Below, piece by piece: positions 46,897 to 60,540 of a stretch of DNA of 64,000 bases. The position numbers and the translations under genes are program-made. Position 1 is the stretch's first letter. Every line of letters starts with the position of its first letter. This DNA is from Chrysoporthe austroafricana (taxonomy: Eukaryota > Ascomycota > Sordariomycetes > Diaporthales > Cryphonectriaceae). The DNA lies in the NCBI GenBank assembly GCA_001051155.2, contig JYIP02000001.1:1612001-1676000 (forward strand). The letters run 5' to 3'. Under the pieces are notes generated by a model, which saw nothing but the letters and a program-made list of their open reading frames with translations, was not told where the DNA came from and searched no databases.

Positions 46897-48178
46897 GCAG
46901 TAGCAGTGAGTAGTGAGCGAGCCGGCGTAGGAGTCTCAGATAGGGCGTGAGTGTGATTCCCAAAGGGGGAAAAATAGAAAACTTCGAGGCCTTCTGTGTA
47001 CCTCTTCGGGGAGACCTCCCCTCTCTCGGTCACATGTGTAACACAACAAGTGATTTGTTCAATGAGACCGGTTGACTAACCAACCCATCTTGCAACGTTC
47101 ATGGTCTAATGAGCGGTAGACTGAAGACCAGCCTGGGCGGGAGACCCGAACCGCCCCATGGAGCATTGCACACAATGCGGTTCCATCATGGCTCGGTGAG
47201 CTCTGAGTCGGCCTAATCAATCGAGCTGTAGCTTGCGGGGCGCATCAAGAAGCCATCATGGCCATCACCATCATCTCCACCCCTCTCCGTGTGCACCGGT
47301 CGTGACACAAACACAAGACATACATGAATGCGAACTTGGTCCTTCTTCATTGCCCTGCTCCATGCCGTGGCAGGAGCAATCTATGTATCGGTGTACACTT
47401 CAGCCGTCAGTATGCTTTGCCAGCTGCACGAAAGATTATCTATGTACATGACTGTTACACCAACGCCGTGCTCAAAATCCTCAAAAGCAGTAAAGTTGAA
47501 ACTTTCCCTAGTCCATACAGAGTGATGAATTATCACAAGTCCTCGGAACGAGGCTCAAAAGTGATGCCGGCGACAGCTTCTGACGCGTAGTCACACCAAA
47601 TTAGACGCCGAGTTTTGAGCGACTGCGGAAACACCGCACCTGTGTGACCATTCCAGACACCTAGAGACGTTCAAAAAAAAAAAAAATTAAAAAAAATCCC
47701 AGTCTGTAAACCCCTGGCAAAACCACCCGAAGATATGCAGACCGTCGTAGACCCAATGATACAATTATGTACAGTATGACGACGATATGAAGTATTGGAT
47801 TTGAGTTGTGTAGCGATTGGACGGGGCCAGCACCCACTGATAAAGAGAAAGGTCTCTTGTAGTGGAATTGGTCGAAAGGAAGTTCGTGACAAAATGTCGT
47901 AAACTCGTCGTCGTAAAATGGGTCGATGATGTTGCATATGCTAGTGCGCGTTCTGTATCCCGCAACTTGTGAACCCCTCAAAGCTCCGCGCCGCCGAATA
48001 CTCCTTTGGCCTTCGGAGAGCGGTGGGTATCTAGCCAGAACGCCCGCGAAAATTCAATCGAGAAACCCAACCGTCGCTGTCCAGATCGTGCCTCATTCTG
48101 GGGGAAACCCTATCCAGATAAGTCGATCAAAATGCTACCACCAAGAGGCGGATATTGTATTTCACACATGGTGACTTT
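46897..48178. other. Convergent intergenic region AIP1/wee1
   Basis: About 1.3 kb between two stop codons. It includes a poly-A-rich tract at 47671-47696 and AT-rich sequence. No gene is supported. Confidence 0.5.
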
Positions 48179-51100
48179 TTAGACGTCCACCATCTCTGTA
48201 TCAGCTTCGCCGTCATCCTGAGGGCCCCAATTGCCCTCGAACACAGTGGCACCAGCACGTCGGTGAGTGGTAACCCAGCGCACAGAGTCGATCTCGAGCA
48301 ATTGCTGAATGGTTGGACGATCAGTAGGGTTCGGAGCAAGCATCCGCGTCACGACTTGGTCCAACGAGCCTTCATGTTCGGCTTGAACCATGAAGGCAGG
48401 TGGGTGTTGAATTTCGCTACGCTTTAGAGCACCGAACAGGTTACTGGCATCGTGTGTCGGCGAGTGCATGAAGTTGCATGGAAACCCTAGCTGGTCACCA
48501 TCTCTGCTGAGGCTTACCCCGTCGTCATCATCAAGAGGGGAAATGTCGGAGGTCAATTCCGTGTCCCCCACGATAGGCATTCCAGTAGCATCCCGTACGA
48601 GGGCATCGGATTCGCTGCCAGTGAGAGGTCCCGTTGGGACAGCTGAGAAGTTTCCCTCGCGCAACGCAAGCCAGTGAGGCCCGTTGTCCGGAAGCCAGAC
48701 ATTGCTCGCGATCTCGAACATGATCAGACCGAGCGAAAATACGTCCGCAGGCTTGTCGTATTTGCCTTGTAGGATCTCTGGGGCAATATATCGGCGATCG
48801 CCCTCTCCTTCGATGCCTCGTGCGGCAGGCCACGCAGTGGCCATTCCAAAATCTCCGATCTTCAGTTGGCCCTCGTAATTGATCATAATATTGGCAGGCT
48901 TGAAGTCGAGATGAATGAATCCAGCTTCGTGAATGCTCTGCAAACCCTGCACATATTGTTAGTATTTGATACGGTAGCAAGGGATACTAAGTGACTCACC
49001 ATGCTTGCCTCGACCAAGATCTTCCAGATCCTGAAGTCATCTAGACGCCCTGCCGCGCCCACTGTACCCAGAAAACTTGAAAGACTGCCTTCCTCACAGT
49101 ATTCGGTTTGGATGTAGAGGTGATATTGTTTCTCCCAGCTGTCGACAAATTGCAGCACGTGCGGACGTCCCCGAAGTGCCTTAAGTATTCTGACTTCCCG
49201 CAGCTTGGCCTCACGATCCCTGGCACCAAAGAAAGGCAGACGAGTTTTCTTGACAGCGAATACCTGTGCCTGTGATGGGGTCGGAGGAGTACCAGGTGTA
49301 CCGGTCTGTGTGGTCGTAGTCGATGCAGGGACCTTTGTCACCCGATAAACTTGAGAGAATTCACCTTTTCCAACAATTTCGACTTGATGGAAGCGGGATT
49401 TAAGATCCACGTCGATATCACCAAAGCCTGGGCCATTGACAGGAGTGATGCTCATGCGTCGGTCAGCAAACCCACCAAAGTGATCCCCATGTCTCGCCGT
49501 TGGCGTCTCCGGCGGGAAAGACCCAAATGTTGTGCCATTCGACGCGTCGTTAGGAATGGATAGAGAGCTAAGATCGGGCGGCATCAGGGCACTACTGTCA
49601 CGCGGAGTCTTGGGAGAGTTGGCGGCAAACTTGTCGAGTGGTCCCAAGGGGCTTGCTGTGATAATGGCCGCTGTCTTAGCAAACTCAACTCTCTTCTGGC
49701 TGCACAAGTGAGGGGCTGTAGAATGAAGTCTGAGCGGCTCTGGTGTTGCATAAGGAACCTGGCGTGCTCGAGACTTGCTGAAGGAGAGGGATGCTGACAG
49801 GGGCGAGGATAGATCACCTCGAAGCACGGCTTCGGCCTGAGTTGTCTCCAGGTGAATCTGCTCGGCCACGCCAGCGCCGATCGGACTTTGACTGAAAAAT
49901 GACGACTTACAGATTGGATCAGGAATATGCCGAACGTCGCGAAAGCTCACTGCAGAGACTGTTGCAGGCACAGATGCAGCGACCTTCACGAACGGCGAAT
50001 CTGGAACTGACTTAGAATTGCCAATATTCCTGAAGAAGACCGACTTAGTTGGGGTAGGCGGAAATTCGACGCTATCAGCTAGATTCTGGGAGTCGAGATC
50101 GGAGTCAGGATTGAATATGCTGCCCCTGCGAGCGTGCGTAGGTTGGAAAGGCCTGAACAAGGAGGAAACATTCTCGGATTCACCAAGCACAAAGCTGTCT
50201 TTGCGGCCTGGTGAGAAAGGACTTGAGGGCGAGCCGAAGGAGTGGCGGTGTCGTCCCTTGCCGCCGCCGGACGAAGGGGGATATGTGTTGGAGGGGTAGA
50301 TTGGCTTTTTGCAGGGTGTGTCAGGCATGATCGCCTTCGATTCACCAAAGGTGGACTGGCCCAGCTCTGGGTTGCGGTTGACCTTGGATATGAGCCCAGT
50401 AGATTTGAAGGCGTCTTGCAACGGTCTTGCGCTCTTGTAAGCCGGAGTCGCAGCACTCTTGTTGCCGTTCTCAAAGAGAGGCCTTGCGCCTAGAGGCAAC
50501 GACTTGGCGAATGGGTGAGCAGCCCTAGGCCGCTCAAACTGCACGGGAATGTGGGTAGGAGAATCGTCTGGGAGACTTGAATTCGAAGAGGACGTTGTCA
50601 CCGATCGTGACAGCGGATGAGGCTGGGGTTGAGTGGTTGATCGATCTAGCAGATGTAGCGAAGGATTAGGCAACGGCGGCTGAGTAGAGAATGGGCTGTC
50701 GCGAGGCAGCGCAGGCTGCACAAACTGATCCAGCGACACGCGAGGCCTGTTCCTCGCGATGGGCGATGCAGCTTCCGCACCTATCTGCGCTAGGTGCTTC
50801 TCTCCCTGGCGACGTCCCCATGACGACTTCTCTCCCTGGCGCTGCTGCAGAGTTGACCTGCGCAACGAGTCGGATCGCCGCGGCATGGTTATTGGTGTCG
50901 GTGAGACTGGAGGCTCCTGGGGGAACGAAGTGGCGGTGCCGAGCTCGTCGTCTTTGTTTCTGTCCTCGTGAATGGCGAAGTTCCGGGGCACGGGAGAAGC
51001 CACGTCGAAAATGTTAGGTTCGCCGATCGAGGTGCTCGAGATTCCATGCAAACTGCGTCGTTTCGCAACAGGATTGCCAACCTTGGCCTCGACGGGACTC

Positions 51101-51759
51101 ATTAAGGTGTCACTGCGCTTGAGAGGGCTGACCGATGTCGCAGGGATCGGGTCGGCCTTGAAGTCGAACAAACGGAAGGTATTCTTGGAAGCACCAGACA
51201 CGTCCAGATGCATGGAGTGACGCGATTGATGCCGGTCGAAGCTCTTGCGCGATGTTGGACTGAATGTCAGCGGGCTATCTACGATGGTGTTGTTCTCTTG
51301 TCCTGGCAACGCGTCTGTCGGTGATGGCGAAGATGATGTAATTGAATTCCCAGAGTCCGTGGTGTTGCTTAAAGCGCGCTTGAGGGGACTTTTGGGTGAG
51401 ATGCGTGTGGCGCGAGACAGTGGTTTCGCGGACGCCGCCTTGGGTTTGCCAGAACGCAACGAAAGTTTGACGCCAGATCGGAAAGGCGTGGAAAGGTTTA
51501 CCTGCGAATGCTGATGCGACAATTGTGGCGCAGAAGCAGGTGGCATCGGTCGTTGTATGATGCGGCAGGGCGACGGCGAGCCTGGTGTAGAGATGGTGCC
51601 TTCAGAACTTTGAGAGTAGGATCTTGTTATGTTGAGCTTGGATGGAGATCTGGACAAAGAGCGCCTGAGGGATCGGACAGCAGCTGTCACGTCGACATGA
51701 TGGACACTGTTGGGTGATGGGAGGGTCAAGGTGCCCCCGCTGTTGTTCCCATAAGACAT
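48179..51759 (-). CDS. wee1: Wee1/Swe1 family cell-cycle protein kinase
   Basis: Exons 51759..49000 and 48946..48179 (53-base intron, GTGAGT donor, ATACTAAC branch, GTGCAG acceptor) give 1175 residues. The first ~790 residues are disordered, Ser/Pro-rich, with many SP/TP sites and the MPDTPCKKP element I recall from fungal Swe1/Wee1 proteins. The kinase domain starts about 794: glycine loop GKGEFSQVY, a Ser/Thr-rich insert, AVKK (K837), catalytic HLDFKPAN (D934), IGDFGMA (D952) and RYIAPEIL. The HLD and DFGMA forms are typical of Wee1 rather than classical Ser/Thr kinases. Known Wee1 phosphorylates Cdk1 on Tyr15 to delay mitosis, mainly in the nucleus. The start is the ATG giving MSYGNNSGG; the frame is open 67 codons further upstream without a better ATG. 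Confidence 0.94.
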
Positions 51760-54700
51760 GGCCTTGCAGGTGATCGCGATGTTGGTTTGGCTGGTTGTGT
51801 TCGGTAGGCAGGCCTGTAAGGAGAGACTGGGGATTGCTCCGGTATTCTCAGATAAGACTGCTTGAAGAGCAAGTGAGCCCCTGGGTCTAGTCAGTCTCAG
51901 ACAGTCATAAATGAGACAAGAGGGGCGCATACAGCTTGGCTTCCTCAACACAGACCTCAATGAGGTCGTAGTTCCCTGTGGCTGAGGCTAGATGTATCGG
52001 CGACTCTGGGGAATCGGATGAAGGGCTCTTAGTTGTTGCGCAGGTTGGTTCAAAGGTCGAAACAGGACACAAGACAGGTGGAGGGCAGGCGGCTCGATCA
52101 GCAGGTGCTAGGTAAGGAGGTGAAGCAGGCGAGGAGAGGGGAGACCTATTTCTCCCTCAGACCATCTCGATGCTAGCCGGCCAACCTCTACTGTCTTGTT
52201 CTGGCCCTGCGGTTGTGATGATGGCGACGTCGACGGAGGACGAGTCTGCTGACTGTGTTCGTAGGACGGATCGTAGGTTCAGGGTGGAGGAGACAATGCA
52301 GGTCGCGTTGCGTCACAGGTCGGTGCAGGGTCCGAGATGCGTAGAATACCTAATGATGTGGAAGATAAGTCGGTGTCCGATCTGCCTGGCAGTTTGCGAT
52401 CCGGTATCCAGCCTGGCTGGAACTGTCCAGAGTGGTGGTAGTTGAAGCGCAAGGATGCGACAGGGTGTGACGGTCCAGGTGAAGAGCGCGCGTGGCATAG
52501 ACGGGACGAACGAATCGAGATGACAGATGCGGATGACCAGAGGATAGAAAGGAATGGGAAGGTGAGATCGGAGGGGGGGTCGAGAATTCTCCTCTGGTCC
52601 GTACCACACCACAGGAGAGAGTGGCGGCTTCCTTGCAGGGGAGAGTTGAGGAGTGAATATTATGGCTGAGTGACGGAGTGATGAGTCCGAGGCGTGTTCG
52701 TAGCTGCCCTCTGCCTTTGACGCGTGAAGAATGAAGTGTAGTCGCCTCGTTGTTTACCCCTTTCCTAAAGGGGAATAGGCCGTCGCGTGTCACCGCCTAA
52801 GAAGTCGCGTCTTAGTGGGGCTCTCTCATTCCAGGGGGTTGGCAGTGGCTGGGTGGCCCCCTGTCCCTTCTCTGGCCTTCTAACTCACCCTCTGTACGGA
52901 CGTACCTGCCTGATGACAGCCCAATCTCCTGCCATGGTGGTAATTTGTAATCTCTCTTTGCCACACGCCACACCACCTCTCTGTATCTTTGCCACAGGCT
53001 TCATCAACATTCAATATGTTTGTTCTATAAACAGTCATGTGGCTATCATCCTATTGTTTCAAACAGCAGGTCTCGGCTGGGTGTCAGAGCCTGAGACCGG
53101 CCACCCGGCCAATCCTTCTCTGCTCTCCAATCTCACTCCGGTGAGCACCAACACCCAAGACACGAGGATGGATAAATTGGACCCCGCGGCCCTGGGACCG
53201 CCCCGTTCTCAGGCACCGTTGAGTGCTGGCCCAATCGCATGACTGGCCAAACATCACCAGGGTGCCACAGGGTGGGTTAGCATGCTGCACAGGTGGGCGC
53301 GGATGCGCTGGAGGGCCGGACGGGAACACCGACGACTCCTCTTCGCGGCCCTGGCACGTCTGGCGCCTGCGACCCCTTGTGCGACTCAGGTGTAGGACGT
53401 GCTAGAGCATTTCCATATTGACAGCCTCAGGGCGTTCGGTCCGTCCAGGCTCCTCCGAGATCCAGAGCCTTGTTCCTCGTGCCGGCTTCCTGCAGGGGTG
53501 ATGCAGCAGTGAGAAGCTTATCTCCAGGGCTCCTCAAATGGTCACAGGGCCCTTCACGATCTGTGCTGGTTGAATCGCCGAGCTTCTAGCGGTTCATCCG
53601 ACAGGACAGGACAGGTCCCAGCGTGCCAGCGTCGCCACAAGCCTGAGAGTTGAAACAGCGTGTCGAATGTGACGTGTGCAGGACCCTTGTGTCCACAAAC
53701 TACATCATCGCGTCCCTGATCGTCGCGGCCGGTGGCGCTAGTATACCATACATACTGCATACAAGTTAGCAGCTACCAGCAAGATCCCGACCCTGGCGCA
53801 GCACGCTATCGCGGTTCCTGTAGTCTCTCCGAGGCTGCAATGCGTGGCTAGCCGACGGCGACCAGCAGGGCTGGAGGCTCACTTCAGCGGTACATCAGCA
53901 GCGGCACCTCGCCACACAATGCAACTCCTCATCCTACGACACTTGGGCTATGCAGCAAATTGTCTTCTGCCAGCAGCATGTGAAGAAAGATCGAACCGCC
54001 GGGCTGAATAGCCGGACGACTGCTTTCGCCTGATCAACCATCGCGACTGCTGATCAAAACAAACATTACGCCATGTCTTCGGCCCTTTCTATTATCAATG
54101 TTCGGCCACTCAAACTAGACAGATTCTATCATCATATCACAGTTTGCCATGTAGTTTCGCAAATTTTATGTTAATTAGCCAGGTGGGATTGTAAGCCATC
54201 TCGCTTCGTTTCCAACGTCTTGCCCTTCACGCCTTACTATACCATGTGTTGGGTAGGCAGTACTTTTCGTCCTCCTTCCCCGGATCGCCCCGACGCCTCG
54301 ACCCGTACGTGCCCTAATGAGACGGACATGAGGGAGGTCGAGCCTTTGTGGATCCAGTTCGTCTCTAGTATCGATAACGGGGGGCCCCAGCAAGGCTGCG
54401 GCCCGTCCCACTTACTAGGAGTAAGTATACGTGGTATATCACAGCTAGCAATAGCTGTCAGACGTGAAGCGGGTTCTACTACCACGCTGACTGCATTACC
54501 TTATTATAGAAGTGAGGTGAGATGAAGAAGGCGGCTCCAACGTTGCCTTCTTCTTGATCTCCGCGGCAACAAGATTCAATATCCTTCCCAAAATAGCCAA
54601 GCAACACAACGTCGCGATGCCATCCTAGGTCATAGTGTGATTCTCCCTTCTGCCTTGCCTCGCACTCCACGACCATCTCGTCGCAGCAGCATCACCAAGG

Positions 54701-55559
54701 TGGTGTGTACGGAGCAACACCGTGGCAGAATCGGAGTGTCGTCTTATTTCCCCTAGTGCGGCTGTCTCCGTCACACGCTCCCGTGCCAGACAGAGCAAGA
54801 CCTTCCCCATTCCCCCATCGGGTGAAGTTGGTGCCTGCCGGAGTCGGAAGTCGCACGCCGGAGGTCGCGCCTCAGTCAGACCGGCACGTCTGGATTGTTG
54901 ACGGATTCGGGGCCCGAATTGCACATATACTGTCTTAAATTTCCGAGGCGTAGCCGTGGCCTCCCTCCCTATCTAGGAGAGACAAGGACACTCGGAAGAG
55001 TTCCCTCGGAGCGCAGGAGTGAAATCTCGATTTTGAGTGTCAAAGTCCACGTCCTCCGCTTCACAGCATTCCTCGGCATGTTCGAGGCTGCGTTGGAGCG
55101 GCAACGACCGCATAGAGGCTTGAAATTTCGCTGCAATAAGGGTAGGCGTCCACCATCGTCATAACTGGGTCCCGAGGATAGGACGGCCGGCAATACTTGA
55201 TTCTTCTGAGCTGCGCCTGCACTGTTCCGAAGCAGTTTTTTCTTTCACTGCCAAGATTGCATCCAAACGCCAGGGTATCATGTAATTCAGTAAAACAGAA
55301 CGCCACCCCTTCCACTTGCCTGTCCTAGAATACTCAGTGTTGCGCCAGATCCAGATGTGAAGGCAACTCGCTGTCGTCGCCACGTTACGCGACGGTATCA
55401 TGTTTCTTTGACCCATCGCTCATCCCTTCTACATTGCGGAAGTACCCCTTTCTAGGATTGCGAGTCCCCTGGGAGGCACATTCAGGAAGTAGAAAGCCAG
55501 CTCTTACCCGATGCAGGTTGTGGTGACACACCAATCTTCCTCGGAGTAGCAAGGCTCCT
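51760..55559. other. Gene-free interval upstream of wee1
   Basis: About 3.8 kb. The first kilobase probably holds the wee1 promoter and a long leader. No domain-bearing frame is seen on either strand. Confidence 0.5.
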
Positions 55560-57669
55560 CTACTCGGGGCCAACATGTATCCGAATCCATTCACACCAAG
55601 TGTCAATGTTCTCAAAGAACATCAACATACGGCCCAGCCTCTCCTTGCTGTGCGACGGGTTTGGCACCGAGCCTGCGAGCGGCTCACCTTTTCCATCAAG
55701 GGCCTGCCCCTGTTCGTTTACGACGTTCGTAGAATCGACTGTGACCACGCCGTTTTCTCCGATGTCGACGGTGACCTCTGCAGGCCTACCTCGGAAGGGA
55801 AACATGATCTGTAGCTTCGGATTCGGTTGTGGGTGTGCATTGAGCGTCACATCGATTTTAACTGGGCCATTGTCGGGACCGTCCGCGTCCGTGATTGCAT
55901 CGCTCATAAAGGTATCGTATTCATCGCACTTAGCGGTCATCGTGATGGTGTCGTCGTTTGTGGGTGCCGGATCGGCCGCAGATTTGTGAGCCTGACTGCC
56001 AAAGGATTTGTCGAGCAGATTCCACAAAAAGGCGTATTGCCTTAGAATTGGTAGCATGTTGACTAGTTGTGAAGGGTGAGAAAATGGCAGCTCGGTCAGG
56101 GTCTGGCCGTATACAGGCTTATGTATGAACAGCCCATTCTCGTGCGCCACCTTCCTGGAAGTGCCATCCCTCTGCTTTGTGTTGACGGATTTTCTCGTCT
56201 CGACCGCGCGCGGCTCAGTGGGATTGTAGTGCCCAACTACAGGGAACATGAGGAAGTCGAAGGTCTGCATAAATGTGGGATGGGCCACAGGCGCACCGGT
56301 ATAGTGGTGAATCTGTTCCCACACCGTTATGGGGAGAGTGACTGGCGGGTCAAGAATTGCCACGAACATGACTTCTGGCACTCTTGGGGTCGTCAGCAAC
56401 AGCTCGTCGCCAGGCTTCTCGGGGAGCACGACGTCAGGCGGCTCCTGCCAGTTCAACATCGGTGGCAGCCCCTCTGTCGCGGGAACCTCAACTTCATCTC
56501 CAATCCATTTATCAGAAAGCTTCACTGCACCTGGGTAGACCATGGGATCTCTCCGTGCGCAGCCCACCAATATACTCCAGTGCTTGCTGTCCTTATACCA
56601 ACGTTCTGCTTTCGCGGGTGACGGGACAAAATATCTTTGATTCCGCCAATATTCCAGTCTCAAACCCACAAACCCCTTTTCGTGCATGAGAGGGCGACCA
56701 TTGCGCTCACACATGGCAATGGTCCGGACATGGTCGTCAGGCTTCACGTTATATTTCGGCTCCTTGCTGAGCTGCTGGATGTCCCACTCGTGAACCTTCT
56801 GTAGACTCTCGTAAAGGCCCGCAATCGCATCATATGTCACCAGGACGGGGCCTTTCTTTTCGTCGATGATACTGAGCTTATCCAGGGCCGCGAGGGATTC
56901 GAGGTTGTGTGCGAAATCATCGAGCTGTTTCGTCCAAGGAATCTGGTCTGGTGCCAGCTTCAGATTGTCCAGCAGGATGGCCTCGGCCTTGGCCGTGTGC
57001 TTTATAACGTCTGCGCCTGAATGAGCATACTGGAGCTCGACCGTTTGCACCCTATGTTCCTTGACTCCAATCTCCAAGGCGATTGTAGCTCCGGCTATGA
57101 GTAGCACCTTGAAAGGTTTTCGATCCTCCCAGATCGCATCCAGGGCACAACTCTTCACAAGCCTTTCAAGACCCTCTTCACTGACAATGCCCTTCCTTTG
57201 CTGTAAAAACGGTCGTTAGCCCGTCCGTCGGAAAAACTCGGATTCGACAGGAATGCCCTACGTTCAAAGTATGTGTGATTTCATCCAGCTTCTTCTGCCT
57301 CTCCTCGTCTCCACTCGGCCGCGGTAACGATATCCCGCCCACGCCCATGCCCATGTTGTCGAGCGATGCATCGAAGGTGCCCATGCCCAACATGCTGTTG
57401 AACGCCGCGGCCGAGGGGCTATCGAAGTTCATGGGTGCCGAGGCCCCATTACTAGGCTGGCCGTTGATGCCGTTGTTCCCTGCTATCATCGCGCCGGTCG
57501 CAGGGGACTTCTTGACCTGCTGCGGGGACGACTTGGGCCCATGGGGCGAGAAGACTGCGTGGAGGTTCGAGTAGGGAGTCGAGGCGGATGCGCCCGGCGT
57601 CGCGGCGGCGTACTGCGGTGTCTTACCCTGCTGTGAGGGCGCGAGTTTCATGGACTGTGGGGTGGCCAT
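55560..57669 (-). CDS. med1: Mediator complex subunit 1
   Basis: Exons 57669..57262 and 57200..55560 with a 61-base intron (AAC|GTAGGG donor, TTTTTACAG acceptor, phase 0) give 682 residues. The N-terminus is a Pro/Ser/Gln/Asn-rich tail. The conserved Med1 region begins EERQKKLDEITHTLN and continues across the splice site as QRKGIVSEEGLERLVK, followed by the family's strand-rich core (VQTVELQYA). The product would act in the nucleus in the middle module of Mediator, bridging activators and RNA polymerase II. The ATG context (CAAGATGG) is good. A second start inside exon 2 would lose the signature helix. It lies in the same orientation as wee1, but 3.8 kb away, so independent transcription is likely. 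Confidence 0.88.
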
Positions 57670-60178
57670 CTTGATCTCCCTAGCGAGGTCGTCGAGGATC
57701 AGATCCGAGCTCGGGGGAGGCGATGATGACTGTTCGGGTCGGGCGAGGCTGATGATGGCCGAGGGCGTCTTAAGCTCGAAGCTCGACCCCGCCTGGATAT
57801 CCTGGCTCCTCTAGAAGACCTTTGTGTGTGATAGAGGATTTGACCGGTGGGTAAAACACATCCAGTTGCTTTGAACTTTATCGATAGCTAAATGAGCACT
57901 GGAAATTTGCTGATATGGATCCTAGTTGTCGTTGTGATTTTCAATGTGGTTCTGACCTGCATCAGCTTCACAAGTCCCAGGGACAGATCGGCGTCCCGGC
58001 AGGCACAGCGGCAGGCACAGCGCTGCAGCCCGGGTGTACTTACAGTATGCACGATGCGGCCTGCAGCGCTTCGTACTCGGTACTATGTAAGGAACGCGTG
58101 GGGCACCCTGCAGGCTGCCCAGGTCTGCAGCCTCTGCTGCTGACCTCAATTGGATGACCTCAACTTCAAGCCTGCGCTGCTTTTGGCATCCATTTTCATC
58201 AGATTTAGCCGTTGTCCTGAAGCCAAGCTCGCGTGCCCAACTTGCTACTCCAGAATCCACCCCTGCCTTTCCCCGGTGACAATCGACACGCATTCAATCC
58301 TCGAACCAGGTTGGACATTCATTGTTGATTTCCAAGAGCCGTCAAGCCGAAAACATCCAGTGAAACCTACTTGGAGACAAAGATGGCCTCCAGCCTCCGA
58401 GTTACAGCCCCCGGCACAGTCATTAAAAGAACCGGCATATGCCCAACAAACTCATGTTGGATTATTGTTTCTCCCAAAGTCAGCCTAAGCTGGCCCGATA
58501 CCGCAAACCGTAGTCTCGGCATGCCGACGCGAGTTTCCATTCAACGTAAGTGTATGCCAGGCTCGCTCGATACCCAACGCCTGTCGATGAGGAGAATGTA
58601 CCGGTACACCGGAAATCCTTGGCTGTACTGGTATTTCGTCTCCGTTCAGTACAAGACAATACAACCTTTCTGCCTCTCCGCCGAGTGTCTCAGGGCTGTC
58701 AAAGTGTCACCCGCAGGTTCCTCTATTCCTGGCCGGTTGGGAAGGAGGCAAAACGGCGCCGAGACGGTGCGTAAAAGAACGCTGTAACTTCCAATCTCCG
58801 TGAACACCTGCTCAAGCCTTGACCGTGGCGGTCTCACATTGCCATATTTGGAGCAATTATGCTTCCCCTCTATCCCCACGACAAACTTTATCATGGCCCG
58901 AGAGCGGCCTAGCAGCCACCAGGGTCAAACACAAAACGAATACCCTGGCAATCAGACCACAATCACCGACTAGCCATCTCGCTACCCATGAACGAGCATG
59001 GACTATTACTGTATACTCGTGGATGCCTAACCAACCTGGCCAAACACGCAAGGTACCTGGCCCTCCACCTTGACCGGTCTGACGTCCCTGGCCAGAAAGT
59101 GCCAAGGTGATACGAGAGACTGTACGAGCCTAATTGCGACGGTGGTCGGCTGATCAAGCACCGACGCATATGGGGAAGTTTCGACGTTACATTCCTTATC
59201 TTGACCTGCATACGACAACAGTCACGGGAGCCCCTGAATAGCCCAAACTCCGCCACCCGAGGGCAATACTCCAAAGTTTGCCCCGGGATTCGGCAAGGCT
59301 AAGGTTCACGTCAGGCCGAAATCGCGCGCAGGGACTTCATGCGTATGCTTGCGAGAATTCCTTGCAAGGGGCCATTGCATGGAATAACGGCGGGAGGTCT
59401 ATGTATCCACCAGGAGCACAGTATGAAGATCGGATATGCTCTTTGTGAAATTCCCCCATCCTCCTGTTATCGAATATATTCCCGTCAAACGGGGTCTAAG
59501 TTTCTCTCCCAAGCCGGCAAGTTTCATGTCATGATAGTGCATAATATGGCGCGTCTTGTGTGTAAAAGTGAAAAAGTATGACTCTTTCAAGATGCTGCTG
59601 GAGTATATAGTTACGTATTCACATAGCGTCCCTCATCCGCGCTGCAATATCCTAATATATTCCTTCCTGTGTCAACTGCACATTGCACATACTTACTTTG
59701 GCTGTCTAACGCTGACCGGGTCATCTCTACAGATTGTCCAGGTAGGTATGTGAGTAACGAAAAAGCCTAACCTACTAAGGCCGGAAAGAATCGTCTGCAA
59801 GATCAGGCCACCAGACAGGGGTGCAAATTGTACTCGACACGCACGCCAATGACCTCAGCGTGAGGTGCGGGACTATGTCGCCACCAGTTCAAGGCATCCA
59901 CAGATAGCTAGAGCAATGGGGTGAGCAACTGCTAAATGTCGTATCCGAACTCAAAAGAATGAGCTGACAGTGTTGAAGTTTCGCAATTTCGTTCCCGTCG
60001 AACACTTCTTGTCTAGATGCTTGGTTCATCTGGTTGGCGGGCACACTACGAGACGCCGGGTTTCGGCGGGTCGCTAAGCCGATCCACACAAATGAGTCCC
60101 CACCACACCCACACCAACACGCCAACAGCTTTACAGGTCTACATATACTATAATGAATCAGAGTTTTCAACGAAGCAA
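57670..60178. other. Gene-free interval between med1 and the tRNA
   Basis: About 2.5 kb with only short frames. A tandem CGGCAGGCACAG pair occurs near 57997-58020. The med1 promoter is expected at the left end. Confidence 0.5.
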
Positions 60179-60265
60179 GGGCGCATGGTTTAGTGGTATA
60201 ATACTCCCTTAGCAACTTGCAAATTCCATTGGGAGTGGTCCTGGGTTCGATTCCCAGTGTGTCCA
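60179..60265 (+). tRNA. tRNA-Ala (anticodon AGC) with a 15-base intron
   Basis: The acceptor stem GGGCGCA pairs with TGTGTCC, including the G3:U70 pair that marks alanine tRNA. A box is TGGTTTAGTGG (60186-60196); B box is GGTTCGATTCC (60244-60254) inside the CTGGG/CCCAG T-stem. The anticodon stem is CTCCC/GGGAG with loop TTAGCA...T and anticodon AGC at 60211-60213. An intron of 15 bases (60215-60229) follows position 37, the canonical site for tRNA splicing endonuclease. The discriminator is A60265, and a T5 run follows as polymerase III terminator. Confidence 0.93.
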
Positions 60266-60270
60266 TTTTT
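60266..60270 (+). terminator. RNA polymerase III terminator
   Basis: TTTTT follows the discriminator base of the tRNA gene directly. Confidence 0.8.
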
Positions 60271-60540
60271 ACCGTTTTCCTTTTTCAGTTTATTCATTCC
60301 CGTTTACTACCTCCCGCATTCGCTTTCCTATTTTCAATTTTACGTATTTCATTTTGCTAATTCTTTTTAATTTTTTTTATTCATTTTATTTAATTTTTTT
60401 ACTTTTTATTTATCATTAATTTAATTATAAATTTTTTAGAATATATTTCAAAATTTACAAAATAAATTTAAAAATAAATAATAAAATATATTTAATATAT
60501 TTCAATTATTTATTTAACTCTTTTCGTACTCGTCTTTACC
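60271..60540. repeat. Extremely AT-rich island beside the tRNA gene
   Basis: Nearly all bases from about 60340 to 60530 are A or T, switching from T-rich to A-rich. The surroundings are about half G+C. No frame or terminal repeat is seen. It could be a degenerate insertion next to a polymerase III gene or a replication-type AT element. Confidence 0.85.
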
